Source: Tangfeifania diversioriginum (GTDB lineage: Bacteria; Bacteroidota; Bacteroidia; Bacteroidales; Prolixibacteraceae). Taken from it: a DNA stretch of 64,000 bases. The stretch is taken from assembly GCF_900141875.1 (NCBI RefSeq), contig NZ_FQZE01000003.1, positions 1 through 64,000 of the forward strand, written 5' to 3'. Within the stretch, counting starts at the first letter, position 1. Every line of letters starts with the position of its first letter. Under the pieces are notes generated by a model. It made no database searches. It was not told where the DNA came from and was given only the letters and a program-made list of their open reading frames with translations. This document shows, piece by piece, positions 10,655-18,965 of this stretch. The position numbers and the translations under genes are program-made.

Positions 10655-11287
10655 ATGGCAGAAGTTTTAACCACCTGGTTGTGGAGTAATAAAATTGAAT
10701 TAATTGGTGCCATACTGGGTTTATTATACATCCTCTTTTCCATCAGGCAGCACATTTTAACGTGGGCAACAGGGCTTTTAACATCAGCGCTTTACATCGT
10801 CGTGTTTTTTCAGTCTGGCTTCTATGCCGACATGGGCCTGCAGGTTTATTATGTTTTCATAAGCATTTACGGGTGGTATTTTTGGTTAAAAGGCGAAAAA
10901 AAAGCAGCCCGGAACAGCGAACAACAGGTTCCGGTTACCAGAATAAAAAAATGGGTTTTGGTAAAATCCGCAATTGTAACCCTGCTTATTTTTCTGTTTT
11001 TAATTTTTATCCTGAAAAGATTTACCGATTCAACAGTTCCGGTAATGGACTCGCTGACAACTGCCTTGAGCATAACCGCCACGTGGATGCTGGCAAAAAA
11101 ATATATTGAGCACTGGATCATCTGGATTTTTGTTGACTTCTTTTCTGCCGGATTATATGTTTACAAAAATCTTTGGCCAACGGTGGTGTTGTTTATTGTT
11201 TATGCCGTTATGGCAATTGTTGGATACCTGGAGTGGAAGAAGGATTTGAACAAAGCAGAATTAACATCCGGTTTGAAAAAAGCATGA
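10655..11287 (+). CDS. pnuC: Nicotinamide riboside/mononucleotide transporter PnuC
   Basis: This 210-residue inner-membrane protein has about seven hydrophobic segments and the PnuC signature around YVFISIYGWYFWLKG, followed by WILAKKYIEHW-type and VDFFSAGLYVYKNL sequence. PnuC proteins import nicotinamide riboside by facilitated diffusion, trapped by phosphorylation inside. The next gene encodes the likely trapping kinase, so the pair forms an NAD salvage unit. Confidence 0.93.
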   Translation: MAEVLTTWLWSNKIELIGAILGLLYILFSIRQHILTWATGLLTSALYIVVFFQSGFYADMGLQVYYVFISIYGWYFWLKGEKKAARNSEQQVPVTRIKKWVLVKSAIVTLLIFLFLIFILKRFTDSTVPVMDSLTTALSITATWMLAKKYIEHWIIWIFVDFFSAGLYVYKNLWPTVVLFIVYAVMAIVGYLEWKKDLNKAELTSGLKKA

Positions 11288-11351
11288 TTTTTTTCGCACA
11301 CGCTGATAAATTTAATCCAACTGCACACAAAAGGAAGTAAATAGTTGAAAC

Positions 11352-11885
11352 ATGAATGCATCTCAAAAAATAATTGTTATAACCGGGGCCGAATCAACCG
11401 GGAAAAGTGTCCTTACAGAATGGCTGGCCAAATATTTCCATGCCCCTTTTTTACCCGAATTTGCCCGAGAACACATTGAAAACCTGAAAAGAAAATATAC
11501 CTACGATGATGTTGAAATAATTGCACACGAACAGGTTTCAAGCTTAAAAACAATACAAAATAAAAATTCAGGTGCCCCTTACATTTTCCTTGACACCTGG
11601 CTCATTATCACAAAAATTTGGTTTGAAGTGGTTTTTAACCATCTGCCCTCGTGGCTCGATGATCAAATAAAAAATACACCAATTGATTTATTTCTGATTT
11701 GCGATACTGATTTACCCTGGATTCCCGATCCCGTAAGAGAAAACGGTGGAGAGCAACGCGAAATCCTCCAGCAAAAATACATCGAAACGATTAAAGACTA
11801 CAATTTCAATTACAAAATTGTAAGTGGAAAAAATCAGGAACGAAATAATAATGCATTGCAAAACCTGCTCCGGATGAACAGTTAA
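11352..11885 (+). CDS. NadR-like nicotinamide riboside kinase (AAA ATPase)
   Basis: The 177-residue cytosolic P-loop protein has Walker A GAESTGKS at about residues 12-19, followed by the NadR C-terminal-domain sequence PEFAREHIE. It corresponds to the ribosylnicotinamide kinase domain of NadR without the adenylyltransferase or helix-turn-helix parts. It lies 64 bases after pnuC, so phosphorylation of imported nicotinamide riboside is the natural role. A preceding ATG at 11352 fits the family start. Confidence 0.85.
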   Translation: MNASQKIIVITGAESTGKSVLTEWLAKYFHAPFLPEFAREHIENLKRKYTYDDVEIIAHEQVSSLKTIQNKNSGAPYIFLDTWLIITKIWFEVVFNHLPSWLDDQIKNTPIDLFLICDTDLPWIPDPVRENGGEQREILQQKYIETIKDYNFNYKIVSGKNQERNNNALQNLLRMNS

Positions 11886-11990
11886 GGTTAAACTGATTCA
11901 TTCCAGGATTGTTCGAAAAAATAATTGCATTTATAAAAACATTACCCTATTTAATTCAGATATTGCAGGAAAGAAAAATAGTTCAATATT

Positions 11991-12917
11991 ATGCCAAGAC
12001 AAGAATTTGAAGATAGAATTTCGAAAACAGTTGAAAGTCTGAGTGACCCCAAAACCTACAATGTTGTTTGTCATGAACACCGGCTGGGCGAACCCCTGCC
12101 ATCCATTGCCAAACTACGGAAAGTAGTAAATATGATCAGGGAAATACTTTTCCCCGGTTATTTTGGCAACACATCGTTAAGGCCCAACACCACCCGTCAC
12201 TACATGGGAGTTTATGTGGATGAACTACACGAACTCCTAAGTGAAGAAATCCTTGCAGGAATGTGTTTTGAATGCCAGGACGATAATTCTGTCAAAATTG
12301 ATAAACACAAAGCAAGGGCAAAAGAGACTGCTGCCTGTTTTATTGAAAATCTACCTGAAATTCGACGGAAACTGGTTGCTGATGTGAATGCTACATTCAT
12401 TAATGACCCGGCAGCACGGAATCTGGGCGAAGTCATTTTTTGCTATCCGGGTATTCGGGCAATCACAAATTACCGGGTTGCCCACAAGTTACTGGAGTTA
12501 GAAATACCGCTGATTCCGCGTTTTATATCGGAAATGGCACACAGCGAAACGGGAATAGACATTCACCCGCGTGCCAAAATCGGTGAAAATTTCACGATTG
12601 ATCATGGCACAGGCGTTGTTATCGGGTCAACCAGCATCATTGGAAATAATGTAAAAATCTACCAGGGCGTTACCCTTGGTGCCAAAAGCTTTCCGCTCGA
12701 CGATGAAGGAAAACCGATTAAGGGAATTTTGAGGCATCCTGTAGTGGAAGATAATGTTGTTATTTATTCGGGAGCCACAATTCTCGGTCGCATCACAATT
12801 GGAGAAGGATCGGTTATTGGTGGTAATGTTTGGGTTACACGAAATATCCCACCAAAATCAAGAATTGTGCAATCGCGACCTAAATCAACTACTTTTGCAG
12901 ATGGCTCAGGAATCTAA
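11991..12917 (+). CDS. cysE: Serine O-acetyltransferase
   Basis: It transfers acetyl from acetyl-CoA to L-serine, the first step of cysteine synthesis. The 308 residues comprise an alpha-helical N-terminal domain and a C-terminal left-handed beta-helix with hexapeptide repeats. The catalytic segment is IDHGTGVVIGSTSIIG, followed by KIYQGVTLGAKSF. The Bacteroidota-type long N-terminus explains the extra length compared with E. coli CysE. The RNA methyltransferase gene starts 21 bases downstream. Confidence 0.93.
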   Translation: MPRQEFEDRISKTVESLSDPKTYNVVCHEHRLGEPLPSIAKLRKVVNMIREILFPGYFGNTSLRPNTTRHYMGVYVDELHELLSEEILAGMCFECQDDNSVKIDKHKARAKETAACFIENLPEIRRKLVADVNATFINDPAARNLGEVIFCYPGIRAITNYRVAHKLLELEIPLIPRFISEMAHSETGIDIHPRAKIGENFTIDHGTGVVIGSTSIIGNNVKIYQGVTLGAKSFPLDDEGKPIKGILRHPVVEDNVVIYSGATILGRITIGEGSVIGGNVWVTRNIPPKSRIVQSRPKSTTFADGSGI

Positions 12918-12937
12918 ATCATCAAAAAACAAATATC

Positions 12938-14080
12938 TTGGAAAAATATAACTTAATAGCCAAAACATTTTCAGGGCTTGAACCTGTTCTGGCCAACGAA
13001 ATCAAAAACATCGGCGGACAAAACATCAACCAGGGCCGGAGAGCAGTTTTTTATGAAGGAGACAAGGAATTAATATATAAATCGAACTATTACCTGAGGA
13101 CTGCGCTGCGAATTCTGAAAGAAATTGATTCGTTTCAGTTTAAAGATGTGGACCATTTTTATTTGAAATGCAAAAAAATTAACTGGGAGAAATATTTGAA
13201 CATCAACCAAAGTTTTGCCATTAGTAGCACCGTAATTCATTCGAATGATTTCCGAAATTCGATGTTTGCCTCGTTGAAGGTAAAAGATGCCATTGCCGAT
13301 TATTTTCGGCAAAAGAAAGGGAAAAGACCAAATGTAGATACCCAAACCCCGGAAGTCATTATTAACGCTCACATCAATAAAAACATCTGCAGTCTGTCAA
13401 TTGACAGTTCGGGTGAATCGTTGCACAAACGAGGCTACCGTACCAAACAGGGCGAAGCTCCCCTGAGCGAAGTTTTGGCAGCAGGCATGATTTTGCTATC
13501 GGGCTGGAATGGACAAACTGATTTTATTGATCCGATGTGTGGTTCGGGCACCCTGCCGATTGAAGCCGCAATGATAGCACAAAATATCCCGGCAGGCAGG
13601 TTCAGAAAAAACTATGCATTCATGGAATGGGCAGATTACGATGAACTATTATTTGAAAAAATTAAAGCGGAACAAAATATCACTCCTTTTTCAAAACAAA
13701 TTTTTGCGTCCGACATATCGAGGAGCAATGTTTTAAATGCAGAAACCAATGCACGACGGGCAAGAGTTTATGCCAACATCACTTTTCAAACTGCAGATAT
13801 AAAAGATTTGGAAATCAATTGCAACAATGCCACGATAATTATCAATCCTCCGTATGGCGAAAGATTAAAACAACAAAACATCGATAAGTTGTACAGTTTA
13901 TTGGGGGAACGCATGAAACATCAGTTTGCAGGCAATACCGCCTGGGTACTGACATCATCAAAAGAGTACCTCAAAAACATAGGCCTTAAACCCGCTCAAA
14001 AAAATACGCTTTTCAACGGATCATTGGAATGTTCGTACGTAAAATATCCTTTATTTAAAGGGAAAAGGATAAAGAAATAA
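12938..14080 (+). CDS. THUMP-domain class I SAM-dependent RNA methyltransferase (RlmL N-terminal-like)
   Basis: The 380-residue protein has an N-terminal THUMP RNA-binding domain (about 1-160) and a Rossmann methyltransferase domain. SAM motif I is DPMCGSGTLPIEAA and the catalytic motif IV is INPPYGERL, which implies N2-methylation of guanosine in rRNA or tRNA. The start is TTG at 12938 (product MEKYNLIAKTFSGLEPVLANE); I found no in-frame ATG between it and the preceding stop, and the family begins here. The exact RNA target is uncertain. Confidence 0.9.
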   Translation: MEKYNLIAKTFSGLEPVLANEIKNIGGQNINQGRRAVFYEGDKELIYKSNYYLRTALRILKEIDSFQFKDVDHFYLKCKKINWEKYLNINQSFAISSTVIHSNDFRNSMFASLKVKDAIADYFRQKKGKRPNVDTQTPEVIINAHINKNICSLSIDSSGESLHKRGYRTKQGEAPLSEVLAAGMILLSGWNGQTDFIDPMCGSGTLPIEAAMIAQNIPAGRFRKNYAFMEWADYDELLFEKIKAEQNITPFSKQIFASDISRSNVLNAETNARRARVYANITFQTADIKDLEINCNNATIIINPPYGERLKQQNIDKLYSLLGERMKHQFAGNTAWVLTSSKEYLKNIGLKPAQKNTLFNGSLECSYVKYPLFKGKRIKK

Positions 14081-14143
14081 TGGAGTGCCCACAAAACCGG
14101 CACACATCATTTTCTCACAAACGGGAAAAGCATCCGGATTTTA

Positions 14144-14302
14144 CTAATTGCCTTCTTCTTCGTCAAACTCGAAAATATCTTTCTCACGGGTATCAGGTCT
14201 TACATCACCACCACCGCGAACCTGCAACATTTCGTTAGAAGTTAATACATCAAAACCGTTGAAATTTCTTTTTTCTTCTGTACTTGCAAAAAACTTTTTC
14301 AT
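14144..14302 (-). CDS. Small peptide with double-glycine-type leader and acidic tail, candidate exported or processed peptide
   Basis: This 52-codon ORF runs from ATG at 14302 to TAG at 14144-14146. The N-terminus is MKKFFASTEE. The middle, DVLTSNEMLQVRGGG (residues 18-32), matches the L-S/T-x-x-E-M-x-x-I/V-x-GG pattern of double-glycine leader peptides in Bacteroidota. The remaining 20 or so residues are strongly acidic, ending FDEEEGN, without Cys. It is preceded by a 42-nt leader and by a promoter that matches those of the nearby ECF sigma locus. No C39 peptidase, ABC exporter or modification enzyme is adjacent. Function is unknown; a bacteriocin, a signalling peptide or a substrate of the CHAT protein are all possible. 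Confidence 0.7.
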   Translation of the reverse strand: MKKFFASTEEKRNFNGFDVLTSNEMLQVRGGGDVRPDTREKDIFEFDEEEGN

Positions 14303-14304
14303 CA

Positions 14305-14345
14305 CAAATTAATTTAAACCGTTAAACTTGAAAAACACACATTCT
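14305..14345 (-). repeat. Leader of the small-peptide gene, inverted copy of sequence at 17364-17472
   Basis: The stretch at 14305-14331 read on the minus strand matches 17446-17472 on the plus strand at 26 of 27 positions (core CAAGTTTAACGGTTTAAATT). The adjoining AGAATGTGTG recurs at 17297 and 17364. The CHAT gene is thus flanked by inverted repeats. Confidence 0.75.
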
Positions 14346-14382
14346 ATATATATATTCCGAAAAATGGAAAAAGGTAACCCCC
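14344..14382 (-). promoter_or_regulatory. ECF-type promoter site A, before the small-peptide gene
   Basis: Read on the minus strand the site is GGGGGTTACCTT, 13 bp, GAATATATATATAG. GGGTTACCTT, GAAT and the TA near the end fall at exactly the same offsets in sites B and C. The expected transcript start is near 14344, giving a leader of about 42 nt to the ATG at 14302. Confidence 0.65.
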
Positions 14383-14385
14383 GAA

Positions 14386-14415
14386 TTGGAAAAAAATTTT
14401 AAAAGCGTAATTTTG
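14386..14415 (+). promoter_or_regulatory. Housekeeping-type promoter of the TPR-CHAT gene
   Basis: TTG at 14386-14388 and TAATTTTG at 14408-14415 are separated by 19 bp, matching the Bacteroidota primary sigma -33/-7 pattern. It lies 24 bases before the CHAT start and abuts ECF site A on the opposite strand, so the two promoters may interfere. Confidence 0.5.
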
Positions 14416-14438
14416 ATAACGGCCAAAACGTAATTATA

Positions 14439-17282
14439 ATGCAAACGAAAATTGTAAAATTTCTTTTATTTCTCCTTTTAATTTACACCAGCGTAAGTGC
14501 TCATAACCAAAACCTTAAAACAGATTCATTACGGGCAATTGAATTACGAAATGAGGCTTTAAACCACTTCCGAAATTCCCGTTATATTGAAGCTGAATTT
14601 TTTTTCAAAAAAACTTTAGAAACATACATCAGGCTTTATGGACAGAAATCATACGAAACAGGAAGTATTTACAGTGCACTGGGAATTACCTACAGAAATT
14701 TGGGGGATTTTGAACAGGCTATTGAATATTTCCTGCTTGCTGAAAAAGCATATTCACAGGCATACGAACAAAACAAGATGGCAATAGCCCGTTTATATAA
14801 TAACATAGGAAATGTGTATTTAAATTCTTTGGATTACAATACAGCACTTGACTATTACCAAAGAGCAGCTGCAATATATTTGGACCAGAAAGAAATTGAT
14901 GAACAAGGCCTTGCCGACATTTATTACAATATTGCCAATATCCATTTTCAATTAAAAAATCACAGAGAAATTATTCAAATTATTGAAAAATATTTACCCT
15001 TTTCATATTCTGACACCAAACTATTTTTTTTAAGCCTACAAGCTGCTACTCTGCAAGAAATTGATGATTACAATGAAGCATATAACAGTTATAAAAAAGC
15101 TATTGATTATGCAAGAGACTACTATTCTGAAAACGATTTAAATTTAGTACTCGAATATTTAAATTTTACCCGATTTTTGATTTACAACAATCACTTTGAT
15201 GAAGCTGAAAAAAATTTAACCAGGGTAAAAAACATATTTTCTGAAAAGAATATTACACAGGGAAATAATCTGTCATTATACTTTAAGACCCTTGGTGTTT
15301 ACCACGAGAACCTAAAAGTAGAAACCCAAAACATTGACGATTTCAGGCAACAAAAATCGGCCAACCTTAAAGAAGCGATAAGGAGTTATGAAAAAGGGCT
15401 GGAAGCCTTAAATTTCGATTTGAACGCGCTTTCAGGCGACACATTCGATTTGGGGCAAACGCTTTCGCTTACCCAAACCCTGGAGTTTTTAAAGCTGATT
15501 GCCGATACGTATGCCCAGATTGCCAATGTTTACGAGGATAAAAAGCAGGCGCATTATTCGCAAGCACTCAACAATGCGCTCGACCACTACAAAGTTACTT
15601 CCGACATTATTCAGCAGGCACGCAGGGAAATCTATTCTGACGACAGTAAAATTCAGCTCAGCGCGCTCGAAGAGGCCACCTTCAATAAAATTATCCAGAC
15701 CGCTTTCAAAGCCTATGAAATAAATAATGAGCAGGACGTAGCGGAATTCGCCTTCAATAACGCTGAACGGATTAAATCCAGTGCAGTTTTCGACCGGATT
15801 ACCGACCAGCTGGCCAAAGAAAACAGTTTAATTCCTGACAGCCTTACCCAATTGGAGCGCAACCTCAATTTCAGAATTACTTCAAACAATGAGAAGCTGT
15901 ATAATTTAACTTCATCTGAAAATCCTGAACATGAAGCAATTGAAAAAACCGACTCATTGCTTTTCGAATTAAAAAAGCAGCGTGAAGAACTGAACCAGTA
16001 TCTCGAAAAAAACTACAGCGATTTTTATGAATTAAAATACGCCAATTCGGCGGCCAGAATCCCTGAAATTCAGCAAAACCTGATAAAAAATGAAGTACTT
16101 ATCGAATATGTTTTAAACGAAACAGACTCAATTCCTGAACTTTACACGTTTTTTATTTCGCCTGAAAAATTCAGCTTTACCAAACAAAATATTTCAGCTG
16201 GTTTTATTTCCGATATTGAAAGTACGTTCCGCTTCATGTCCAATCCGCGGTATTTATTCACAACAAATGAAGACTCAAAACAATACTGCGTTTCTGCCCA
16301 TAAACTCTACAACAAACTAATTGAGCCCTTTTCAGCTTCAATACACGATAAAAAAATTACAATTATCCCCGACGGAAAATTAAGTTATATCCCGTTTGAA
16401 GCCCTGCTGGTTGAATTGCCTGATACGACATCGCAAATACAATTTGCACGTTTGCCCTATTTTATCAGGAACAATACGGTAAATTATGCATATTCTGCCA
16501 ATCTGCACTTTAAATTTAACGACCAGCCACAAAAAGGACGCAACAAAGTTTTGGCCTTTGCCCCTGAATACAAAACTGACACAGTGGTATTTGAAAATGA
16601 AAAGATTAACCTGATTCCTTTGCCCGGCGTTCAGCGAGAAGTTGATTTAATAGCAGAAGAAGTTAAAACGAAGGTATTCAAAGGAAATGAAGCATCTGAG
16701 CTAAATTTCAGAGAAAACAGTGACGATTTCGAAATTTTGCACCTGGCAATGCATGCATTCATAAATGACTCCCTGCCGGCCTTTTCGCGTTTTGCTTTTG
16801 CCCAAAACAATAACGAAACCCCTGAAAATGACGGATGGCTGAACACTGCAGATATTTACAATCTTGACCTGAATGCCCGGCTCACAGTGTTAAGTGCCTG
16901 CAACACTGGCAGTGGCAGTTTAAAGGAAGGTGAAGGTGTAATGAGTCTTGCCCGGGGATTTTTGTATGCGGGTTGTCCTTCAATTGTTATGACCCAGTGG
17001 GAAGTAGAAGACAACGCAAGTACGCAAATAATGAGTTCGTTTTACAGCTACCTGAAAAAAGGTCGTCCAACAGATGAAGCGCTCCGGCTCGCAAAACTGA
17101 AATACCTCGAGGAAGCCAATCCGCGCATGGCGCACCCCCTCTATTGGTTGGGATATATCAGCATTGGAAATACAACGCCGCTATTCAGAAGTTATGATAT
17201 TTATTTCTTCGGACTTCTAATTTTTGCCATTTTGGGCATTGCAATTGACCAAATTATTCGAATAAGAAAATCGCGTAAATAA
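14439..17282 (+). CDS. Exported TPR-CHAT protein, C-terminally membrane anchored, putative caspase-like peptidase
   Basis: The 947 residues begin with a signal peptide (FLLFLLLIYTSVSAHNQ). TPR-type helical repeats cover about 30-400, a helical region continues to about 560, and a CHAT domain covers about 630-915. The catalytic pair is present: His in LHLAMHAFIND (H772) and Cys in LSACNTGSG (C821). A single transmembrane helix near 920-938 (FFGLLIFAILGIAI) ends in a basic tail, placing TPR and CHAT in the periplasm. CHAT domains are caspase/separase-clan peptidases, active for example in type III-E CRISPR Csx29. Here the neighbours are an ECF sigma, an anti-sigma-like TPR protein and a small peptide, so a role in regulated proteolysis is plausible but unproven. 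Confidence 0.9.
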   Translation: MQTKIVKFLLFLLLIYTSVSAHNQNLKTDSLRAIELRNEALNHFRNSRYIEAEFFFKKTLETYIRLYGQKSYETGSIYSALGITYRNLGDFEQAIEYFLLAEKAYSQAYEQNKMAIARLYNNIGNVYLNSLDYNTALDYYQRAAAIYLDQKEIDEQGLADIYYNIANIHFQLKNHREIIQIIEKYLPFSYSDTKLFFLSLQAATLQEIDDYNEAYNSYKKAIDYARDYYSENDLNLVLEYLNFTRFLIYNNHFDEAEKNLTRVKNIFSEKNITQGNNLSLYFKTLGVYHENLKVETQNIDDFRQQKSANLKEAIRSYEKGLEALNFDLNALSGDTFDLGQTLSLTQTLEFLKLIADTYAQIANVYEDKKQAHYSQALNNALDHYKVTSDIIQQARREIYSDDSKIQLSALEEATFNKIIQTAFKAYEINNEQDVAEFAFNNAERIKSSAVFDRITDQLAKENSLIPDSLTQLERNLNFRITSNNEKLYNLTSSENPEHEAIEKTDSLLFELKKQREELNQYLEKNYSDFYELKYANSAARIPEIQQNLIKNEVLIEYVLNETDSIPELYTFFISPEKFSFTKQNISAGFISDIESTFRFMSNPRYLFTTNEDSKQYCVSAHKLYNKLIEPFSASIHDKKITIIPDGKLSYIPFEALLVELPDTTSQIQFARLPYFIRNNTVNYAYSANLHFKFNDQPQKGRNKVLAFAPEYKTDTVVFENEKINLIPLPGVQREVDLIAEEVKTKVFKGNEASELNFRENSDDFEILHLAMHAFINDSLPAFSRFAFAQNNNETPENDGWLNTADIYNLDLNARLTVLSACNTGSGSLKEGEGVMSLARGFLYAGCPSIVMTQWEVEDNASTQIMSSFYSYLKKGRPTDEALRLAKLKYLEEANPRMAHPLYWLGYISIGNTTPLFRSYDIYFFGLLIFAILGIAIDQIIRIRKSRK

Positions 17283-17284
17283 AT

Positions 17285-17317
17285 TTACTGAAAAATAGAA
17301 TGTGTGGTTTTCAGTAA
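17285..17317 (+). terminator. Perfect 10-bp hairpin after the CHAT gene
   Basis: TTACTGAAAA (17285-17294) and TTTTCAGTAA (17308-17317) are exact complements around a 13-nt loop, two bases after the CHAT stop codon. The T tract after it is interrupted, so it could be a weak terminator or an RNA-stability element. Confidence 0.5.
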
Positions 17318-17363
17318 CGATTTCTTTTCTTGTAATATTTCAAAAATTTCGTACAAACTTTTC

Positions 17364-17472
17364 AGAATGTGTGGTTCTCAAGTGTTCGTTTAAATTTTTG
17401 TTGTCAGCATTTTAGAGAACAGTTGTTTTAAGTAAATGTGTTGAATCAAGTTTAACGGTTTAAATTTATTTG
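17364..17472 (+). repeat. Two partial copies of the small-peptide leader, inverted relative to 14305-14345
   Basis: The first copy begins AGAATGTGTGG at 17364 and drifts after about 38 nt. The second, 17435-17472, has AATGTG followed by CAAGTTTAACGGTTTAAATT. A further AGAATGTGTGG sits at 17297 in the hairpin loop. No peptide ORF follows any of these, so they look like remnants of duplicated peptide genes or recombination sites. Confidence 0.65.
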
Positions 17473-18965
17473 AATGAATATTTTAATCTTCGTAAAACGG
17501 CTTTTGCATCGTTTTCATAAAAACCTTTTCTGTCGATTATTGCAAGTAATTGTTCTTTTGCTTTGTCTTTCGAATCCAGTTTTATGTAGCACAAACTCCT
17601 GTACCACTCGGCTTCTTCAATAAAAATATTATCGCCCTGGGTTATCACTTTTGTGTACTCAGGAACAGCTTCGTCATATTTCTGCATATTTTGAAAACTG
17701 GCAGCTTTGTAAAAATTATACACATATTTTTCGGCGTTTCCTTCCAAAGCCTGATTGTAGAGCTGTATCGCCTTTTGGTATTCTCCGTTGACATAATGAA
17801 CGTTTGCTTCCCGTAGATAGCTCACATCGGACGTAACAGCCCTCTGCGGTGACCACTCTGGTGTTTGGTAATACCTTTCGTATAATTGTTCGGTTGAGGC
17901 AAACTCATTTTTAAGCAATCCGGTAACAGCTATTAGAATTACAACAATGGCAACGCTTGCCCTCCACCATTGCATTTTATGGATTTTGGCATCGGGAACT
18001 ATTGATTTTAATTCCTTGGTTTCAATTTCACGCTTAGTTTCCGAGAGTTTGTCCCTGAGTGTAAAAATATCCTTTTCGCCAATCGATTTATCTACATTTT
18101 TCCGCAGGGAAACCTCAGCTTTTAAATCGGTGTTTTCATTCAACTCCTCATTAAACCTCGCCAGCTTTTCCCCGTCAAGGGTTCCTTCAATAAATTCTTC
18201 AATATCCTGTTCACTTACATTCCAGGAAGTTTCAGTATTCATTAAATCTGAAATTTTATCTCTGAGGTTTAAAACATCCAGCTCTTCGAGGGCATTTTCC
18301 AATTCGCTGTGGATTCGAACCTCCCGTTCCAACGTGCTGTTAACTTTCAGCTCTTTTTCAAACTCTTCCAGCTCTTTTCCGGTTAGTTCACCACTAAGGT
18401 ATTCGTCAATTTCCTCGGTTGAAAACTGCATTTGAACGGTTTGAGAAACTTTGGACAATGTATCGCGCAGGTCCAAAACATCTTTTTCAAGAAGGGCCTC
18501 TTCCAGTCCTTCAAACTCAAGATCATCAAAATCTTCATCTAAAAATTCCTCCTCCTGTTCAGCGGCTTTTTGTTCCTTGTAGAATTGGTGGATGTTTTCG
18601 TTTGAAATAAGTTCGTGTTGATAAACGTGCACTTTGGGTAGCGAATCGTAGTAATCTAGTAGTTCATCGGGGGAAACAGAGGAAGTGAGTTGCTGGATGT
18701 CTGCAAAACCGTCGAGCATTGCAAAGGAGCCGTCTTTGCTTTTATCATCTGCATGTTTTGCAGCTTTTCCGAGTTTTTCTCTTAAAATTAGAACGTCTTC
18801 TTCAGTAATGGCGGCGTGTAAATCTTCTTCGAATTTTACTTCTTCCTGTAGTTCATCATTTTTTTTCAGTTCTGTTTCAAATTCGATTTTTTCGGGTTTG
18901 TCAAGATTATTTAAGCAATAATCCTCAATCAATTCAAAAAGTTTTGTTTTAGGTACCATCTTCAA
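17466..18965 (-). CDS. Anti-sigma-like membrane protein: four tandem cytoplasmic modules, one TM helix, periplasmic TPR domain
   Basis: The 499 residues contain four diverged copies of one helical module at about 12-70, 98-173, 183-243 and 251-311. Each ends in a version of DVLxLRDKL (VLILREKL, VLDLRDTL, VLNLRDKI, IFTLRDKL), and copies 1, 3 and 4 start with an I-E/D-x-Y/F segment typical of anti-sigma N-termini. A transmembrane helix at about 335-352 (WWRASVAIVVILIAVTGLL) follows basic residues, so the N-terminus is cytoplasmic. The periplasmic part (380-499) has TPR repeats (HYVNGEYQKAIQLYNQALEGN). The gene overlaps the sigma gene by 17 bases. It probably holds the sigma factor until an envelope signal arrives. 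Confidence 0.8.
   Translation of the reverse strand: MKMVPKTKLFELIEDYCLNNLDKPEKIEFETELKKNDELQEEVKFEEDLHAAITEEDVLILREKLGKAAKHADDKSKDGSFAMLDGFADIQQLTSSVSPDELLDYYDSLPKVHVYQHELISNENIHQFYKEQKAAEQEEEFLDEDFDDLEFEGLEEALLEKDVLDLRDTLSKVSQTVQMQFSTEEIDEYLSGELTGKELEEFEKELKVNSTLEREVRIHSELENALEELDVLNLRDKISDLMNTETSWNVSEQDIEEFIEGTLDGEKLARFNEELNENTDLKAEVSLRKNVDKSIGEKDIFTLRDKLSETKREIETKELKSIVPDAKIHKMQWWRASVAIVVILIAVTGLLKNEFASTEQLYERYYQTPEWSPQRAVTSDVSYLREANVHYVNGEYQKAIQLYNQALEGNAEKYVYNFYKAASFQNMQKYDEAVPEYTKVITQGDNIFIEEAEWYRSLCYIKLDSKDKAKEQLLAIIDRKGFYENDAKAVLRRLKYSFK

Noticed and set aside
14439-17282. TPR-CHAT protein as part of a type III-E CRISPR effector
   Set aside because: It has a signal peptide and a C-terminal membrane anchor, and no cas genes or arrays are in the window, so Csx29 function is unlikely.
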